This document shows, piece by piece, positions 42,623 through 52,200 of a DNA stretch of 64,000 nucleotides. The notes under the pieces are model-generated. The model was given only the letters and a program-made list of their open reading frames with translations. It made no database searches and was not told the DNA's origin. Both the position numbers and the translations under genes were made by a program. Source of the DNA: an uncultured Oscillospiraceae bacterium (GTDB lineage: Bacteria > Bacillota > Clostridia > Oscillospirales > Oscillospiraceae); NCBI GenBank assembly GCA_947599925.1, contig CANQFT010000005.1:41250-105249 (forward strand), written 5' to 3'. Position 1 is the first letter of the stretch. Each line of letters starts with the position of its first letter.

Positions 42623-44911
42623 ATGAAAAAACACATCATCGCGGGGCTTTTGGCGGTCTGTCTGGCCGTCGCCCCGGCTCTCGCGGTCTTTCCCGACGTG
42701 GCCGATCCCGCCGTCAGCGAGGCCGTGGAGACCCTGCGGCAGTTGGAGGTGATCAACGGCCGGCCCGACGGCACCTTCGACCCCGGCGGCACCTTTACCC
42801 GCGGGGAGTTCTGCAAGATGGCCCTGACCATCCTGGGCCGGGCCGACGAGCGGCAGCTCTACGCCGGACGGGTCATCTTCTCCGATGTCACCGCCGGTCA
42901 CTGGGCCCTGGGCTGGATCAACGCCGCCGCGGCGGTGAGGGAGGGCGTGACGCCCCTGGTCCGGGGCCGTGGCGACGGCCGCTTCTGCCCGGACGACCCC
43001 ATCTCCGCCGGTGAGGCCGTCACCATCCTCTTGCGGTGCCTGGGCTATTCGGACGAGGACGTGGGCGAGGGCGGCGGTGCCTGGTATGGCGGGGCCATGG
43101 TCCGGGCCCGGAGCATCCTGCTGCTCAAAGGTCTGGAGAAGGTGGACGGCGGGGATACCCTGACCCGCGCCCAGGCCGCGCTGCTGTTTGAAAACCTGCT
43201 CTACACCGAGACCAAAAACTCCTCCGACATCTTCCTCAAAACCGTCCTGGGCGGCGACGTCCAGGACGCCCAGCTGGTCCTGGAGGTCAAGGGCAAGACC
43301 CTCTCCGCCGGAGGCTGGGCGCTGAAAACGGACAAGGGCAGCTACGTCACCTTCCGCGCCGACCTGGACGCCGGGCTCCAGGGGCAGATGTGCCGGCTGG
43401 TCACGGACAAGGAGGGCAACGTGCTGGCCCTCCAGCCCGACGAGGACTACACCGTCCGCTCTGTCCGCATCCGCTCCGCCGAGGCCCGGTATGTGGTCGC
43501 CGATTCGGGCCAACAACTGCTGGTGAAAGGGGACGTGCCCCTTTGGCGCGCGGACAAGGTCCAGAGCACCTACGCCGAGAGCTATAAGGAGCTGGTCCCC
43601 GGCGTCACGGCCCTGTTCTGTTACGACAAGACCGACACCCTGGTCTCCATCTACCTCACCGGCGACAGCGACACCGCCGTCACCGCCGTGGCAAAGGACG
43701 GCGCCCGCCCTTTTGACGGGGCCTGGGAGGGTGGACCCACCGCGGTCTACAAAAACGGCCTAAAAGCCTCCCTGTCCGATGTGAAGCCCTACGACGTGGG
43801 GACCTTCGACCCCCGCACGGGCGTGCTGGAAGTATCGGACAAAAAACTCACCGGCGTCTACGAAAACGCCGTACCCAGCCCGGTGAGCCCCAACACCGTC
43901 ACCATCATGGGCTGCAGCGGACTGCAAGTCCTGGACTGCGCTCTGGAGGACCTGGCCCAGTTCCATCTGGGCGACAGGGTGACGCTGCTGCTGGACCGGA
44001 GCAACCGTGTGGCGGGGGTGGTCAGCGCCGAGCGCGTGGCGGAAAAGGCCCTGGGCGTGGCCACCATCACCAAGGGCGGCAGGGACTCCTACGGCGACAT
44101 CTACACCGCCACCGTCACCACCAGCCACGGTCTCACCCTGAAAGGCCGGGTCCGCTCCAACGACCAGATCGTGGAGAGCGCGCCGGGCAAGCTGTGGGAG
44201 GTGACCTCCACGCGCCTTGGCTGGCTGGACCTGTCCACTGCCTCCTCCGCCGGCGTCACCGGTGATTGGGACGTGAAGGCCATGACCCTGGGCGGCGCCC
44301 AGGTCTCTCCCTGGGCCGCGGTGTACGACAAGATCGAAAGCGGCCGCATGGTGGAGGTGGGCATGGACGCCGTCACCCTGTCCTCTGTGCCCGCCGCCTC
44401 CATCGCCCTGGTCCACCTGGACTCCAGCGGCGCCGTGGACGCGCTGGCCCTGCGGGACGTGACAGGCGACGGCTATACCTACGGCGCCACCGACTATACC
44501 CAGGGCATCCACGACAGCGCGTGGAGCGGCTCCAACAGCACCCTCGCCCTCACAAACGGCGCGGAGACGCTGACCCTTGTCACCGGCGTGAATTTTGCCG
44601 CCAAGGGGATGGAGTACGTTGGGGTGGCCCCCGCTCTGCTCTCCCGCGGCGGAGAGGCGACCCTGGCGAACTGGGTCTCCCTCACCGCCCACAGCGGCGT
44701 CCACCGCACCGCCTTTGGGGAGGAGAGCGTGGAGGTAGACGGCGTGACCTGGCCCCTGGCAAGCGCCATCGACAGCTGCTGTTATAACGCCAAGTCCGAG
44801 ACCTGGTTCGCCTCCCTGGATGCGGCCCTGGCCTATTCCGCCACCCTCACGGTCTACTGCGACCGCTCGCCCAGCGAGGGCGGCAAGGTCCGGCTGGTGG
44901 TGGTGGAGTGA
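42623..44911 (+). CDS. S-layer-homology (SLH) domain protein
   Basis: 762 residues with a signal peptide (MKKHIIAGLLAVCLAVAPAL, cut after ALA) followed by two or three SLH motifs in the first 200 residues: VFPDVADPAVSEAVETLRQL, RPDGTFDPGGTFTRGEFCKM, then VIFSDVTAGHWALGWINAAA and GDGRFCPDDPISAGEAVTIL. SLH domains bind pyruvylated wall polysaccharides. The remaining 550 residues are beta-rich without a motif I recognise. It begins 57 bp after the permease gene, so it may be co-expressed with the exporter. AAGGAGTGAACCGAC precedes the ATG. Confidence 0.88.
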   Translation: MKKHIIAGLLAVCLAVAPALAVFPDVADPAVSEAVETLRQLEVINGRPDGTFDPGGTFTRGEFCKMALTILGRADERQLYAGRVIFSDVTAGHWALGWINAAAAVREGVTPLVRGRGDGRFCPDDPISAGEAVTILLRCLGYSDEDVGEGGGAWYGGAMVRARSILLLKGLEKVDGGDTLTRAQAALLFENLLYTETKNSSDIFLKTVLGGDVQDAQLVLEVKGKTLSAGGWALKTDKGSYVTFRADLDAGLQGQMCRLVTDKEGNVLALQPDEDYTVRSVRIRSAEARYVVADSGQQLLVKGDVPLWRADKVQSTYAESYKELVPGVTALFCYDKTDTLVSIYLTGDSDTAVTAVAKDGARPFDGAWEGGPTAVYKNGLKASLSDVKPYDVGTFDPRTGVLEVSDKKLTGVYENAVPSPVSPNTVTIMGCSGLQVLDCALEDLAQFHLGDRVTLLLDRSNRVAGVVSAERVAEKALGVATITKGGRDSYGDIYTATVTTSHGLTLKGRVRSNDQIVESAPGKLWEVTSTRLGWLDLSTASSAGVTGDWDVKAMTLGGAQVSPWAAVYDKIESGRMVEVGMDAVTLSSVPAASIALVHLDSSGAVDALALRDVTGDGYTYGATDYTQGIHDSAWSGSNSTLALTNGAETLTLVTGVNFAAKGMEYVGVAPALLSRGGEATLANWVSLTAHSGVHRTAFGEESVEVDGVTWPLASAIDSCCYNAKSETWFASLDAALAYSATLTVYCDRSPSEGGKVRLVVVE

Positions 44912-44914
44912 GCC

Positions 44915-44945
44915 AAAACCGGGAGGCCCGCGCTTCCCGGTTTTA
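44915..44945 (+). terminator. Terminator after the SLH gene
   Basis: Stem AAAACCGGGA/TCCCGGTTTT with a GC-rich 10-base loop and a tail TTTTATTTTC. It ends the exporter/SLH operon just before the smpB promoter. Confidence 0.85.
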
Positions 44946-44950
44946 TTTTC

Positions 44951-44979
44951 TTGACAAACGTGATATAATCTGGTATATT
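44951..44979 (+). promoter_or_regulatory. Sigma-A promoter of smpB
   Basis: TTGACA (44951-44956), 17 bp, TATATT (44974-44979); start near 44986, 24 bp before the smpB GTG. A second TATAAT-like box at 44964 is too close to use. Confidence 0.85.
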
Positions 44980-45009
44980 GCATTTCCCCTTCCAAGGAGG
45001 TGAGGCGCC

Positions 45010-45477
45010 GTGGCCCCGCAAACCGCCAAGCGCGTGGTCGCCAAAAACCCCAAGGCGTACCACGACTACTTCATCGAGGACACCTTTGAGGCCGGTGTTG
45101 CCCTGGCGGGCACGGAGGTCAAGTCCATCCGCCTGGGCAACGTGAATCTGAAGGACTCTTTCTGCCTGGTGAAAGACGGCCAGCTCACCCTCCTTGGCGT
45201 CCACATCTCGCCCTACGAAAAGGGCAACATCTTCAACAAAGAGCCCCGCAGACCCCGGCAGCTCCTCATGCACAAGCGGGAGATCGGCAAACTGGGGGCC
45301 AAGGTCCAGCAGGAGGGCTACGCCCTCATTCCCCTGTCGGTGTACTTCTCCGGCCCGCGGGTCAAGGTGGAGATCGGTCTCGCCAAGGGCAAGAAGCTCT
45401 ACGACAAGCGGGAGGACGCTGCCCGGAAGGACGCCAAGCGGGAGATGGACCGCAGAATGAAAGAGCGGACACGATAA
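45010..45477 (+). CDS. smpB: tmRNA-binding protein SmpB
   Basis: 155 residues. Brings tmRNA to stalled ribosomes. Family motifs: [50 protein letters not shown], and a basic C-terminal tail ([20 protein letters not shown]) that enters the mRNA channel. The GTG at 45010 follows AAGGAGGTGAGGCGCC. The tmRNA gene is 620 bp downstream, past one cyclophilin gene. Confidence 0.96.
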   Translation: MAPQTAKRVVAKNPKAYHDYFIEDTFEAGVALAGTEVKSIRLGNVNLKDSFCLVKDGQLTLLGVHISPYEKGNIFNKEPRRPRQLLMHKREIGKLGAKVQQEGYALIPLSVYFSGPRVKVEIGLAKGKKLYDKREDAARKDAKREMDRRMKERTR

Positions 45478-45496
45478 AAAAAGGAGCGTGACACCT

Positions 45497-46018
45497 ATGG
45501 CAAATCCCACCTTTACCATCACCATGGCCGACGGCGGCGTCATGTCCGGTGAGCTCTACCCCGACAAGGCCCCCAACTCGGTGAACAACTTCATCGCCTT
45601 GGCCCAGGCCGGGTTTTATGACGGCCTGATCTTCCACCGGGTCATCCCCGGCTTCATGATCCAGGGCGGCTGTCCCCAGGGCACCGGCACCGGCGGCCCC
45701 GGCTACTCCATTCCCGGCGAGTTCGCCGCCAACGGCTTTGCCCAAAACGACATCGTCCACCAGCGCGGCGTCCTCTCCATGGCCCGGGCCATGGACCCCA
45801 ACTCCGCGGGGAGCCAGTTCTTCATCATGGTGGACGCCGCGCCCCATCTGGACGGCCAGTACGCCGCCTTCGGCAAGGTCCTGGAGGGCATGGACGTGGC
45901 CGACGCCATCGTCAATGTCCGCACCAACTTCCGGGATAAGCCCCTGACGCCCCAGAAGATCCAGTCCATCACCGTGGACACCCACGGCCAGACCTACCCC
46001 GCGCCCCAGAAGGTCTGA
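45497..46018 (+). CDS. ppiB: Peptidyl-prolyl isomerase (cyclophilin type)
   Basis: 173 residues of the cyclophilin family: FYDGLIFHRVIPGFMIQGGC, GGPGYSIPGEF, and SAGSQFFIMVDAAPHLDGQY. It isomerises proline bonds; no signal peptide, so cytosolic. The ATG at 45497 has AAGGAGCGTGACACCT before it. The GTG at 45488 lies on the ribosome-binding site and is rejected. It sits between smpB and ssrA. Confidence 0.94.
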   Translation: MANPTFTITMADGGVMSGELYPDKAPNSVNNFIALAQAGFYDGLIFHRVIPGFMIQGGCPQGTGTGGPGYSIPGEFAANGFAQNDIVHQRGVLSMARAMDPNSAGSQFFIMVDAAPHLDGQYAAFGKVLEGMDVADAIVNVRTNFRDKPLTPQKIQSITVDTHGQTYPAPQKV

Positions 46019-46071
46019 GCCGGGCATCCCCGCGGGAAGAACTACGTTTGCTGTTTCGCTCTGTCCACCGC

Positions 46072-46091
46072 GCGGCCACAGCCGTGGCCGC
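46072..46091 (+). other. Hairpin just upstream of tmRNA
   Basis: Perfect 8-bp stem GCGGCCAC/GTGGCCGC with a 4-base loop, ending 7 bases before the mature tmRNA 5' end. No T-run follows, so it is unlikely to terminate the ppiB transcript; it may be a processing signal. Confidence 0.5.
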
Positions 46092-46098
46092 CTCATAC

Positions 46099-46449
46099 GG
46101 GGCCGTACCGGTTTCGACGGGGACGTGGAGGCGGGAATAGCGGGCGGATGCGCCTAACATCCTTAAAATGGGCAACTTATAAATTAAAGAACAACGATAA
46201 CGTAGTTCTCGCTGCCGCTTAATTAGCCGCAGCCATCCGCGCCGGAGGGGCCACGGGCCGGCAAGGGTGTCATCTCAGTGGCGTCCGTGCGTGCGCAAAG
46301 AGTTGAGCGCACCATGCACAATGACTCTACCAAGCCCGCGAGTGTGACGGCTCACGCCCGGGTAAGGGAACGCAAAGAACCGTCTGCGCCCGGAGAAGTT
46401 CCCGTCAAAGCGTTTTCGGACAGGGGTTCAACTCCCCTCGGCTCCACCA
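46099..46449 (+). ncRNA. ssrA: Transfer-messenger RNA
   Basis: The 5' end GGGGCCGTACCGGTTTCGAC and the 3' end GGTTCAACTCCCCTCGGCTCC-type T arm with encoded CCA are diagnostic of one-piece tmRNA; the ends pair as an acceptor stem with one G-U. The tag frame probably starts at GCA (46172) and ends before TAA TTAG (46220), reading ATYKLKNNDNVVLAAA. The VLAAA end suits ClpXP degradation. The resume codon is inferred from frame only. With SmpB it rescues stalled ribosomes. Length is 351 nt. Confidence 0.95.
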
Positions 46450-46455
46450 ACAAAG

Positions 46456-46489
46456 AAATCCCTGCAACCCCAACGGTTGTGGGGATTTT
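46456..46489 (+). terminator. tmRNA terminator
   Basis: 14-bp stem (AAATCCCTGCAACC with GGTTGTGGGGATTT, including G-U pairs) and a 5-base loop, followed by TTCC and TTGTGTTTTC. Confidence 0.8.
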
Positions 46490-46624
46490 CCTTGTGTTTT
46501 CAAGGGTTTACAAGCCCTTTTCTTATGTTATAAATTTTCCAGATTCCCGCTGCGCCCTGCGGCATCCTATATCCCCTGTCCCACCCCAGTTCCTCTTGGC
46601 GGAGGACCACGCCGACCGGGCGCC
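46490..46624. other. Intergenic stretch without recognisable content
   Basis: Between the tmRNA terminator and the next promoter I see no ORF with a ribosome-binding site, no RNA gene and no clear repeat. Confidence 0.5.
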
Positions 46625-46653
46625 TTGAATCCCACCCTGGGGTGTGGTATAAT
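46625..46653 (+). promoter_or_regulatory. Sigma-A promoter of the ATPase/lipoprotein genes
   Basis: TTGAAT (46625-46630), 17 bp, perfect TATAAT (46648-46653). The leader to the GTG at 46758 is about 98 bases. Confidence 0.78.
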
Positions 46654-46757
46654 GATAAGTACTGGACAAATTAGAATTTGAGGGGATCGACCCATTTTGG
46701 AACGCTGGACAAGAGAGAAAACGCGGGGCGGCGTTCGTGGTGGAGGGAGGCGGCGGG

Positions 46758-47477
46758 GTGAATTATGTCAGAGGGATCCGGCTTCGGGAAATGCCGGACG
46801 AGCAGTCCTATTTGCGAAACATCCCCGCGTTCCGCCATTTCAGTCAGATGGAAGAGCTGGAGTTCCGCGCGCCGGTGACTTTTTTGATCGGGGAAAACGG
46901 AAGCGGAAAGTCCACCTTCCTTGAGGCGATCGCCGTCTCCATGCGGTTCAACCCGGAGGGCGGGTCAAGGGATCTCTCCTTCTCCACAAGAGCGACCCAT
47001 TCAGAGCTGTGTGACCTCATCACCGTCATCAAGACCATTTCCCCCAAGGATGGGTTTTTCCTGCGGGCAGAGAGCTTTTACAATACCGCCAGCTACCTTG
47101 ACGACACCAGCACCTTGACGCGCTATGGCGGGGTGTCCTTTCACGCCCAGTCGCACGGGGAGTCCTTTATGGCGCTGGTTGCCAACCGATTTGAGGGGAA
47201 CGGCCTCTACCTTTTGGACGAGCCGGAGGCCGCGCTCTCACCCCAGCGGCAGCTGAGCCTTATCGTTGAGATGGGTCGGCTGGTGCGGGAAAATTCTCAG
47301 TTCATCATCGCCACGCATTCCCCTCTGTTGATGGCGTTTCCAGGGGCGGAGATCTACCAGTTCTCCGACGCGGGCATTACAAAAACGGCCTATCGGGAGA
47401 CGGATCACTACCTGATCACAAAACGGTTCCTTGACGCGCCGGAGCAAATGCTGCACTACCTGCTGGATGAAGCGTGA
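46758..47477 (+). CDS. AAA-family ATPase (ABC/SMC-like), single gene
   Basis: 239 residues: Walker A IGENGSGKST (about 44-53), a signature-like AQSHGESFMAL, Walker B GLYLLDEPEAALSPQRQ and the switch IIATHSPLL. This is the short AAA_15/AAA_21 type also found in OLD-like and toxin/defence proteins, but no partner nuclease or toxin gene is adjacent. The GTG at 46758 follows GGAGGGAGG. Codon use appears less G/C-biased than in neighbours (for example TTTTTGATCGGGGAAAAC), a hint of transfer. Function unknown. Confidence 0.82.
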   Translation: MNYVRGIRLREMPDEQSYLRNIPAFRHFSQMEELEFRAPVTFLIGENGSGKSTFLEAIAVSMRFNPEGGSRDLSFSTRATHSELCDLITVIKTISPKDGFFLRAESFYNTASYLDDTSTLTRYGGVSFHAQSHGESFMALVANRFEGNGLYLLDEPEAALSPQRQLSLIVEMGRLVRENSQFIIATHSPLLMAFPGAEIYQFSDAGITKTAYRETDHYLITKRFLDAPEQMLHYLLDEA

Positions 47478-47536
47478 TCGGTCGTTCCCGCATATCGCGG
47501 CGGGGCGTTCATTTGAAAAAAAGGAGGTCATTGGAG

Positions 47537-48025
47537 ATGAAAAGAGTTCTCGCGTTGACGCTGGGGGTTTTGCTGCTGCTGGGGTTGGCAGGCTGCGACG
47601 GACGGGAGGCGCTCCGCGTCACGCCGTCTTACACCACAGGCAAGGGCGATGTGGTCCAGGGAGGGTTCTCCGTCGATCTGCCCGGCCAGTGGCAGGATCA
47701 GGCGGTGTGGGAGACCCAGGAGACCGACGTCACCTACGCCCTCGCCTTCTATGAGCCCAACAGCCGGGACGCGGGTTACGGCGGCTGGCTCTTCTCCCTC
47801 ATGGCCATTCCTGAGGAGATGGACTACGCCGACTTCCCCGACGCCCAGCTGGTGGGGCGGCTCACCGCGGAGGACGGCTTTGTGGAAAATCTGGTGGCCC
47901 TCTACCCCACCGATGTGGAATTTGATTCGGAAAACGAGGCCACTTACCAGTCCCTCTACGACCAGATACCGGACATTTTGTCCACCGTCTTACCCACTGA
48001 GGGGTACACCTACGCCCGCCAGTGA
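47537..48025 (+). CDS. Small secreted lipoprotein, unknown function
   Basis: 162 residues with a lipoprotein signal MKRVLALTLGVLLLLGLAGC (Cys20). The mature part contains a beta-rich domain (GGFSVDLPGQWQDQAVWETQ, GYGGWLFSLMAIPEEMDY) that resembles small ligand-free PsbP/MOG1-like folds of Clostridia, but I cannot name it. AAAAGGAGGTCATTGGAG precedes the ATG. It lies 59 bp after the ATPase gene and has typical G/C-rich codons. Confidence 0.8.
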   Translation: MKRVLALTLGVLLLLGLAGCDGREALRVTPSYTTGKGDVVQGGFSVDLPGQWQDQAVWETQETDVTYALAFYEPNSRDAGYGGWLFSLMAIPEEMDYADFPDAQLVGRLTAEDGFVENLVALYPTDVEFDSENEATYQSLYDQIPDILSTVLPTEGYTYARQ

Positions 48026-48043
48026 CCATCCACCGCACAAAAG

Positions 48044-48073
48044 AGGGAGACAGCGCCGATGCGCTGTCTCCCT
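48044..48073 (+). terminator. Hairpin after the lipoprotein gene (first of a duplicated pair)
   Basis: 13-bp stem AGGGAGACAGCGC, loop CGAT, GCGCTGTCTCCCT, then TTTG. The same GAGACAGCGC-CGAT-GCGCTGTCTC palindrome recurs at 48287-48310, on the other side of repeat copy B. Confidence 0.7.
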
Positions 48074-48081
48074 TTGAGGTC

Positions 48082-48263
48082 GTCAAAGAAGCGGCGAGGC
48101 CGCTTCTTTGACGATTTTTGCGGCCCGCCGCAGCGCACGCCCCGTCCGCAGGGCGGCCAGGGCGCACGTTTGCGGGCCGAGAGGTATTTTTTCCGACGTA
48201 CACGCCGCCGGAAAAAATTTTCTATGAATCTTTCGCGCCCTGCGGCGCGAAACTCTGCGAGGC
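48082..48263. repeat. Structured intergenic repeat, copy B
   Basis: A 14-bp hairpin GTCAAAGAAGCGGC/GCCGCTTCTTTGAC (48082-48112) is followed by a T-run and a core at 48119-48263 that matches copy A at 21191-21339. Stems: CGGCCCGC/GCGGGCCG (48121-48128 with 48172-48179); 12-bp stem with 7-base loop (48187-48217); TTTCGCGCC/GGCGCGAAA (48231-48252). In the middle stem both arms differ from copy A yet still pair (11 of 12). It fills the 296-bp space between two convergent genes together with two terminator palindromes. Confidence 0.8.
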
Positions 48264-48286
48264 TTTTTTGACAAACTGAAAAGAAA

Positions 48287-48310
48287 GAGACAGCGCCGAT
48301 GCGCTGTCTC
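48287..48310 (-). terminator. Terminator of the pseudouridine synthase gene (second of the pair)
   Basis: Palindrome GAGACAGCGC-CGAT-GCGCTGTCTC; on the minus strand it is followed by TTTCTTTTC. It is the direct-repeat partner of the hairpin at 48044. Confidence 0.75.
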
Positions 48311-48321
48311 CCTCTTCGCGT

Positions 48322-49206
48322 CTATGCCTCGCGGAACAGGCGGTTGAAGTCCCTGGGTTTGCGGGACCGCAGGGCGATGGTCTGGCCGGTCAATGGGTGG
48401 ACAAAGGTCAGCTTGTGGGCGTGGAGGCAGAGTCTCCCGATGGGGCTCTTGGGCCCGCCGTAGCGCTTGTCCCCCACCACCGGGCAGCCCAGGTCCCGCA
48501 TATGGACGCGGATCTGGTTTTTGCGCCCGGTCTGCAAAAACAGCTCCAAAAGCGTGTAGCTGTCGTTGCCCTTGAGCACCTGATACCCGGTGATGGCCTC
48601 TTTCCCGTCCTTGCAGGGACTGTCCACGGAGTAGACCAGGTGGGTCCGGGTCTCCCGCAGCCAGGAGCGGACCACGTCCTCGCGCTGGGGCGGACGGCCC
48701 GCCACCACCGCCAGATAGCCCCGCTCCTTCACCGCCGTGTCCCAGTTTTTCTGGAGCCGCTCCTTGGCCTCCAGGCTCTTGGCCAACAGCAACAGCCCGG
48801 AGGTGTCCTGGTCCAGACGGTGGACCACAAAGACCCGCCCCTCCGGGTCGGCGATCTTCACATAGTCCCCCACCATCCGCCAGACCGTGCGGTCCTGGCC
48901 TTTGCCGGTGGAGACGGTGAGCAGTCCCGCGGGCTTTTCCACGGCCAGCAGGTGCTCGTCCTCATAGCAGATGGGAAAGGGCAGCGCCGCCGGAGCCGGC
49001 GCGTCCGGCGGCAGCAGCGTGATCTGGTTTTCCGGGCCCACCACGGCGTCGTGCCGGGTGACCACCTTTCCGTCCACCAGCACCTGGCGGTGGGTCAGCA
49101 GGTTCTTCACCGCGTTGCGGGACTTCCCCTTCACCGCGCCCAGCAGGAAAGGCAGCAGCGTGGTCTCCTCCGCGGCCCGCAGGGTCCTGCGGCTGTCGGT
49201 TTTCAC
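48322..49206 (-). CDS. RluA-family rRNA pseudouridine synthase
   Basis: 294 residues: N-terminal S4-like segment (LLTHRQVLVDGKVVTRHDAV) and catalytic domain with the HRLDQDTSGLLLLAK motif (catalytic Asp) and GRKNQIRVHMRDLGCPVVGD. It isomerises uridines in rRNA or tRNA; which ones cannot be read from sequence (RluD-like is likely). The GTG at 49206 overlaps the dnaE stop by four bases. Confidence 0.93.
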   Translation of the reverse strand: MKTDSRRTLRAAEETTLLPFLLGAVKGKSRNAVKNLLTHRQVLVDGKVVTRHDAVVGPENQITLLPPDAPAPAALPFPICYEDEHLLAVEKPAGLLTVSTGKGQDRTVWRMVGDYVKIADPEGRVFVVHRLDQDTSGLLLLAKSLEAKERLQKNWDTAVKERGYLAVVAGRPPQREDVVRSWLRETRTHLVYSVDSPCKDGKEAITGYQVLKGNDSYTLLELFLQTGRKNQIRVHMRDLGCPVVGDKRYGGPKSPIGRLCLHAHKLTFVHPLTGQTIALRSRKPRDFNRLFREA

Positions 49207-52200
49207 GGCCTGTCCGCCTCCTTCACCACCACGTTTTCCCCGCCCAGCACCTCTCGCAGTTCCTCCAGCAAGGCCGGGTGCAGTTCACACTGGGCGCCCA
49301 GCTTCTTCCCCTCCGCCGCCAGCCACAGCACCGCCCTGTCCTGGCCGGGAAACAGGGCGAACAGGCTCTTCACCCGCTGGAGGTGCGGGTCCTGTCCCGA
49401 GGCGAGGCGGATCCAAAGCCTCCGCGCCGGCGGCTCCGGCTGGGCCTGGGTGCCGTCCTCCAAGGGCAGCACCGTGTCGCACAGCAGTTGGGGCGCCTTC
49501 TCGTCCCGGACGGAGAGCTTGCCCGTCACCAGCACGGGGAAGTTGGCTTTCAGGTAGCTGCCCGACTGGTTCAGGGTCCGGGAAAAGGCCAGCAGTTCCA
49601 TGGCGCCGGTGTCGTCCTCCAGGGTCACATAGGCCATGAGGGAGTTGTTCTTGGTGGTCTTGGTCTTGACCGCGGAGATGACGCCCGCCAGCGTCACCAC
49701 CTGCCCGTCCCGGTAGGGCCCCTGGCCCTCCTCCCCCTCAAAGGAGGCCAGGATGGGACCGATGGGCGCGGCGTTCTTCTTTCTGGCGATGTGGCGGTAT
49801 TCGTCCATGGGATGGCCGGAGAGGTAGAGCCCCGTGACCTCCTTCTCCATGAGCATCTTTTCCCGCTGGGTGTACTCCGGCAGGTCGGGCAGGGGAATTT
49901 CCGGCACGGTGACGGTGTCCTCGCCGCCGCCGCCAAAGAGGTCGAACTGCCCCTCCAGAGACTGCTTGTGGGCCTCCCCCACCGCTCCGGCCACCGCGTC
50001 GCAGACGCTCATCAGCTGACTGCGCCGCGCGCCGGTGGAGTCAAAGGCGCCGGAGCGGATCAGGCTCTCCAGCGCCCGCCTGTTCAGGTCGTAGCCATAC
50101 ATCCGGGCGCAGAAATCCGTAAAGGAACGGAAGGGCCCCTTCCGCTCCCGCTCCTGGAGGACCTTTTCCGTAAAGCCCCGGCCCACGCCCTTGAGGGCGG
50201 CCAGACCGAAGCGGATGTCCTTGCCCGACACGGTGAACTCGGCCCCGGACTGGTTCACATCCGGCGGCAGAAGGGCGATGCCCATATCCCTGCACTCGGC
50301 GATGTACTCGGCCACCTTGTCCTGGCTGTCCAGCACCGAGGTCAAAAGGGCCGCCATATACTGCCTGGGGTAATGGCACTTGAACCAGGCGGTCTGGTAG
50401 GCGACGATGGCGTAGCTGACCGCGTGGGCCTTGTTGAAGGCGTACTCGGCAAAGGCGTCGATCTCCTGGTAGATGTCCTCCGCCGCCTGGGCGGGGATGC
50501 CGTTGGCCACGCAGCCGGGGATGCCCCGCTCCGGGTCGCCGTGGACAAAGGCGGCCCGCTCCTTTTCGATCTGCTCGCGCTTTTTCTTGCTCATGGCCCG
50601 GCGGACCATGTCGGCCTGGCTGACGGAGTAGCCGCCCAGCTTGCGGAAGATCTCAATGACCTGCTCTTGGTAGACGATACAGCCGTATGTGACCGACAAA
50701 ATGGGCTCCAGCGCCGGGTCCTTGTAGACGATCAGCCTGGGGTCCTGCTTGCAGGCCACGAAGCGGGGGATGGAGTCCATGGGGCCGGGCCGGTAGAGGG
50801 CGATGATGGCGGTGATGTCCTCAATGCTCTGGGGCTTGAGGCCCACGCATACCCCGGTCATACCGGCGGACTCCATCTGGAACACCCCGGCGGTGCGGCC
50901 CTGGCCCAGCATATCATAGACGTCCTTGTCGTCCTCCGGGATCTGGGCCAGGGAGAAGCCGGGGACCTCCCGCTTCACCATCTGCGCCGCATCGTCCAGG
51001 ATGGTGATGTTGCGAAGGCCCAAAAAGTCCATCTTCAGCAGTCCCAGCTCCTCGATGGTGGTCATGGTGTACTGGGTGACGGGCACGCCGTCGTTGGTGG
51101 CCAGCGGGACATAGCTGTGGACCGGCTGGGCGGTGATGACCACGCCCGCGGCGTGGGTGGAGGTATTGCGGGGCATCCCCTCCACCGCCATGGCCGTGTC
51201 CACCAGCTTCTTCACCCGCTCGTCCTCCTCATACCGCTCCCGCAGGGGCTTGGAGAGCTTCAGGGCGTTCTCCAGGGTCATGCCCAGGGCGAAGGGCACC
51301 TCCTTGGCGATGGCGTCCACCTCGGCGTAGGGGAAACTCAGGGCCCGGCCGCAGTCCCGGATGGCGGCACGCGCCTTCAACGTGCCAAAGGTGACGATCT
51401 GGCTGACCCGGTCCTGGCCGTATTTCCGGGCCACATAGTCGATGACTTCCTGGCGGCGGCGGATGCAAAAGTCCGTGTCAATGTCCGGCATGGTGACCCG
51501 GCCAGGGTTCAAAAACCGCTCAAAGACCAGGTCGTATTTCATGGGGTCCACCTCGGTGATGCGAAGGCAGTAGGAGACGATGCTGCCTGCCGCCGAGCCG
51601 CGGCCGGGGCCCACGGGGATGCCGTTTTCCTTGGCGTAGCCGATGAAGTCGGAGACGATGAGGAAGTAGTCCACAAACCCCATCTCCCGGATGACGTCCA
51701 TCTCGTAGTCCCGCCGCCGCCGGTAGGTCTCCGGGGCCTGGGGATAGCGCAGGGCGAATCCCTGGCGGCAGAGGTCCTGGAAGTAGCTCCAGCTGTCCTG
51801 CCAGCCCTGGGGCAGCGGGAAACGGGGCAGATGGTGCTTGCCAAACTCAAACTCCAACTGGCACATCCGGGCGATCTTTTCGGTGTTGGACACCGCCTCT
51901 GGCCAGTCGGGGAACAGGGCCGCCATCTGCTCCTCGCTCTTGAGGTAAAACTCCTCCGTCTCAAACTTCATGCGGTTGGGGTCGTCAACGGTCTTGCCCA
52001 TCTGGACGCACATGAGCACGTCCTGGGTGGGGGCGTCGGCGGCGCTGAGGTAATGGGCGTCGTTGGTGACCACCAGGGGCAGGCCGGTCTCCTGGTGGAT
52101 GCGGATGAGGCCCGCCGCCACCTGCTTTTGCTCCGGGATCCCGTGGTCCTGGAGCTCCAGGTAATAGTGGTCCGGGCCAAAGAGCGCCGCCATCTCCATA

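Noticed and set aside
46099..46449. tmRNA 3' end as an integration (att) site
   Set aside because: No second copy of the 3' end sequence or integrase was seen downstream in the window.
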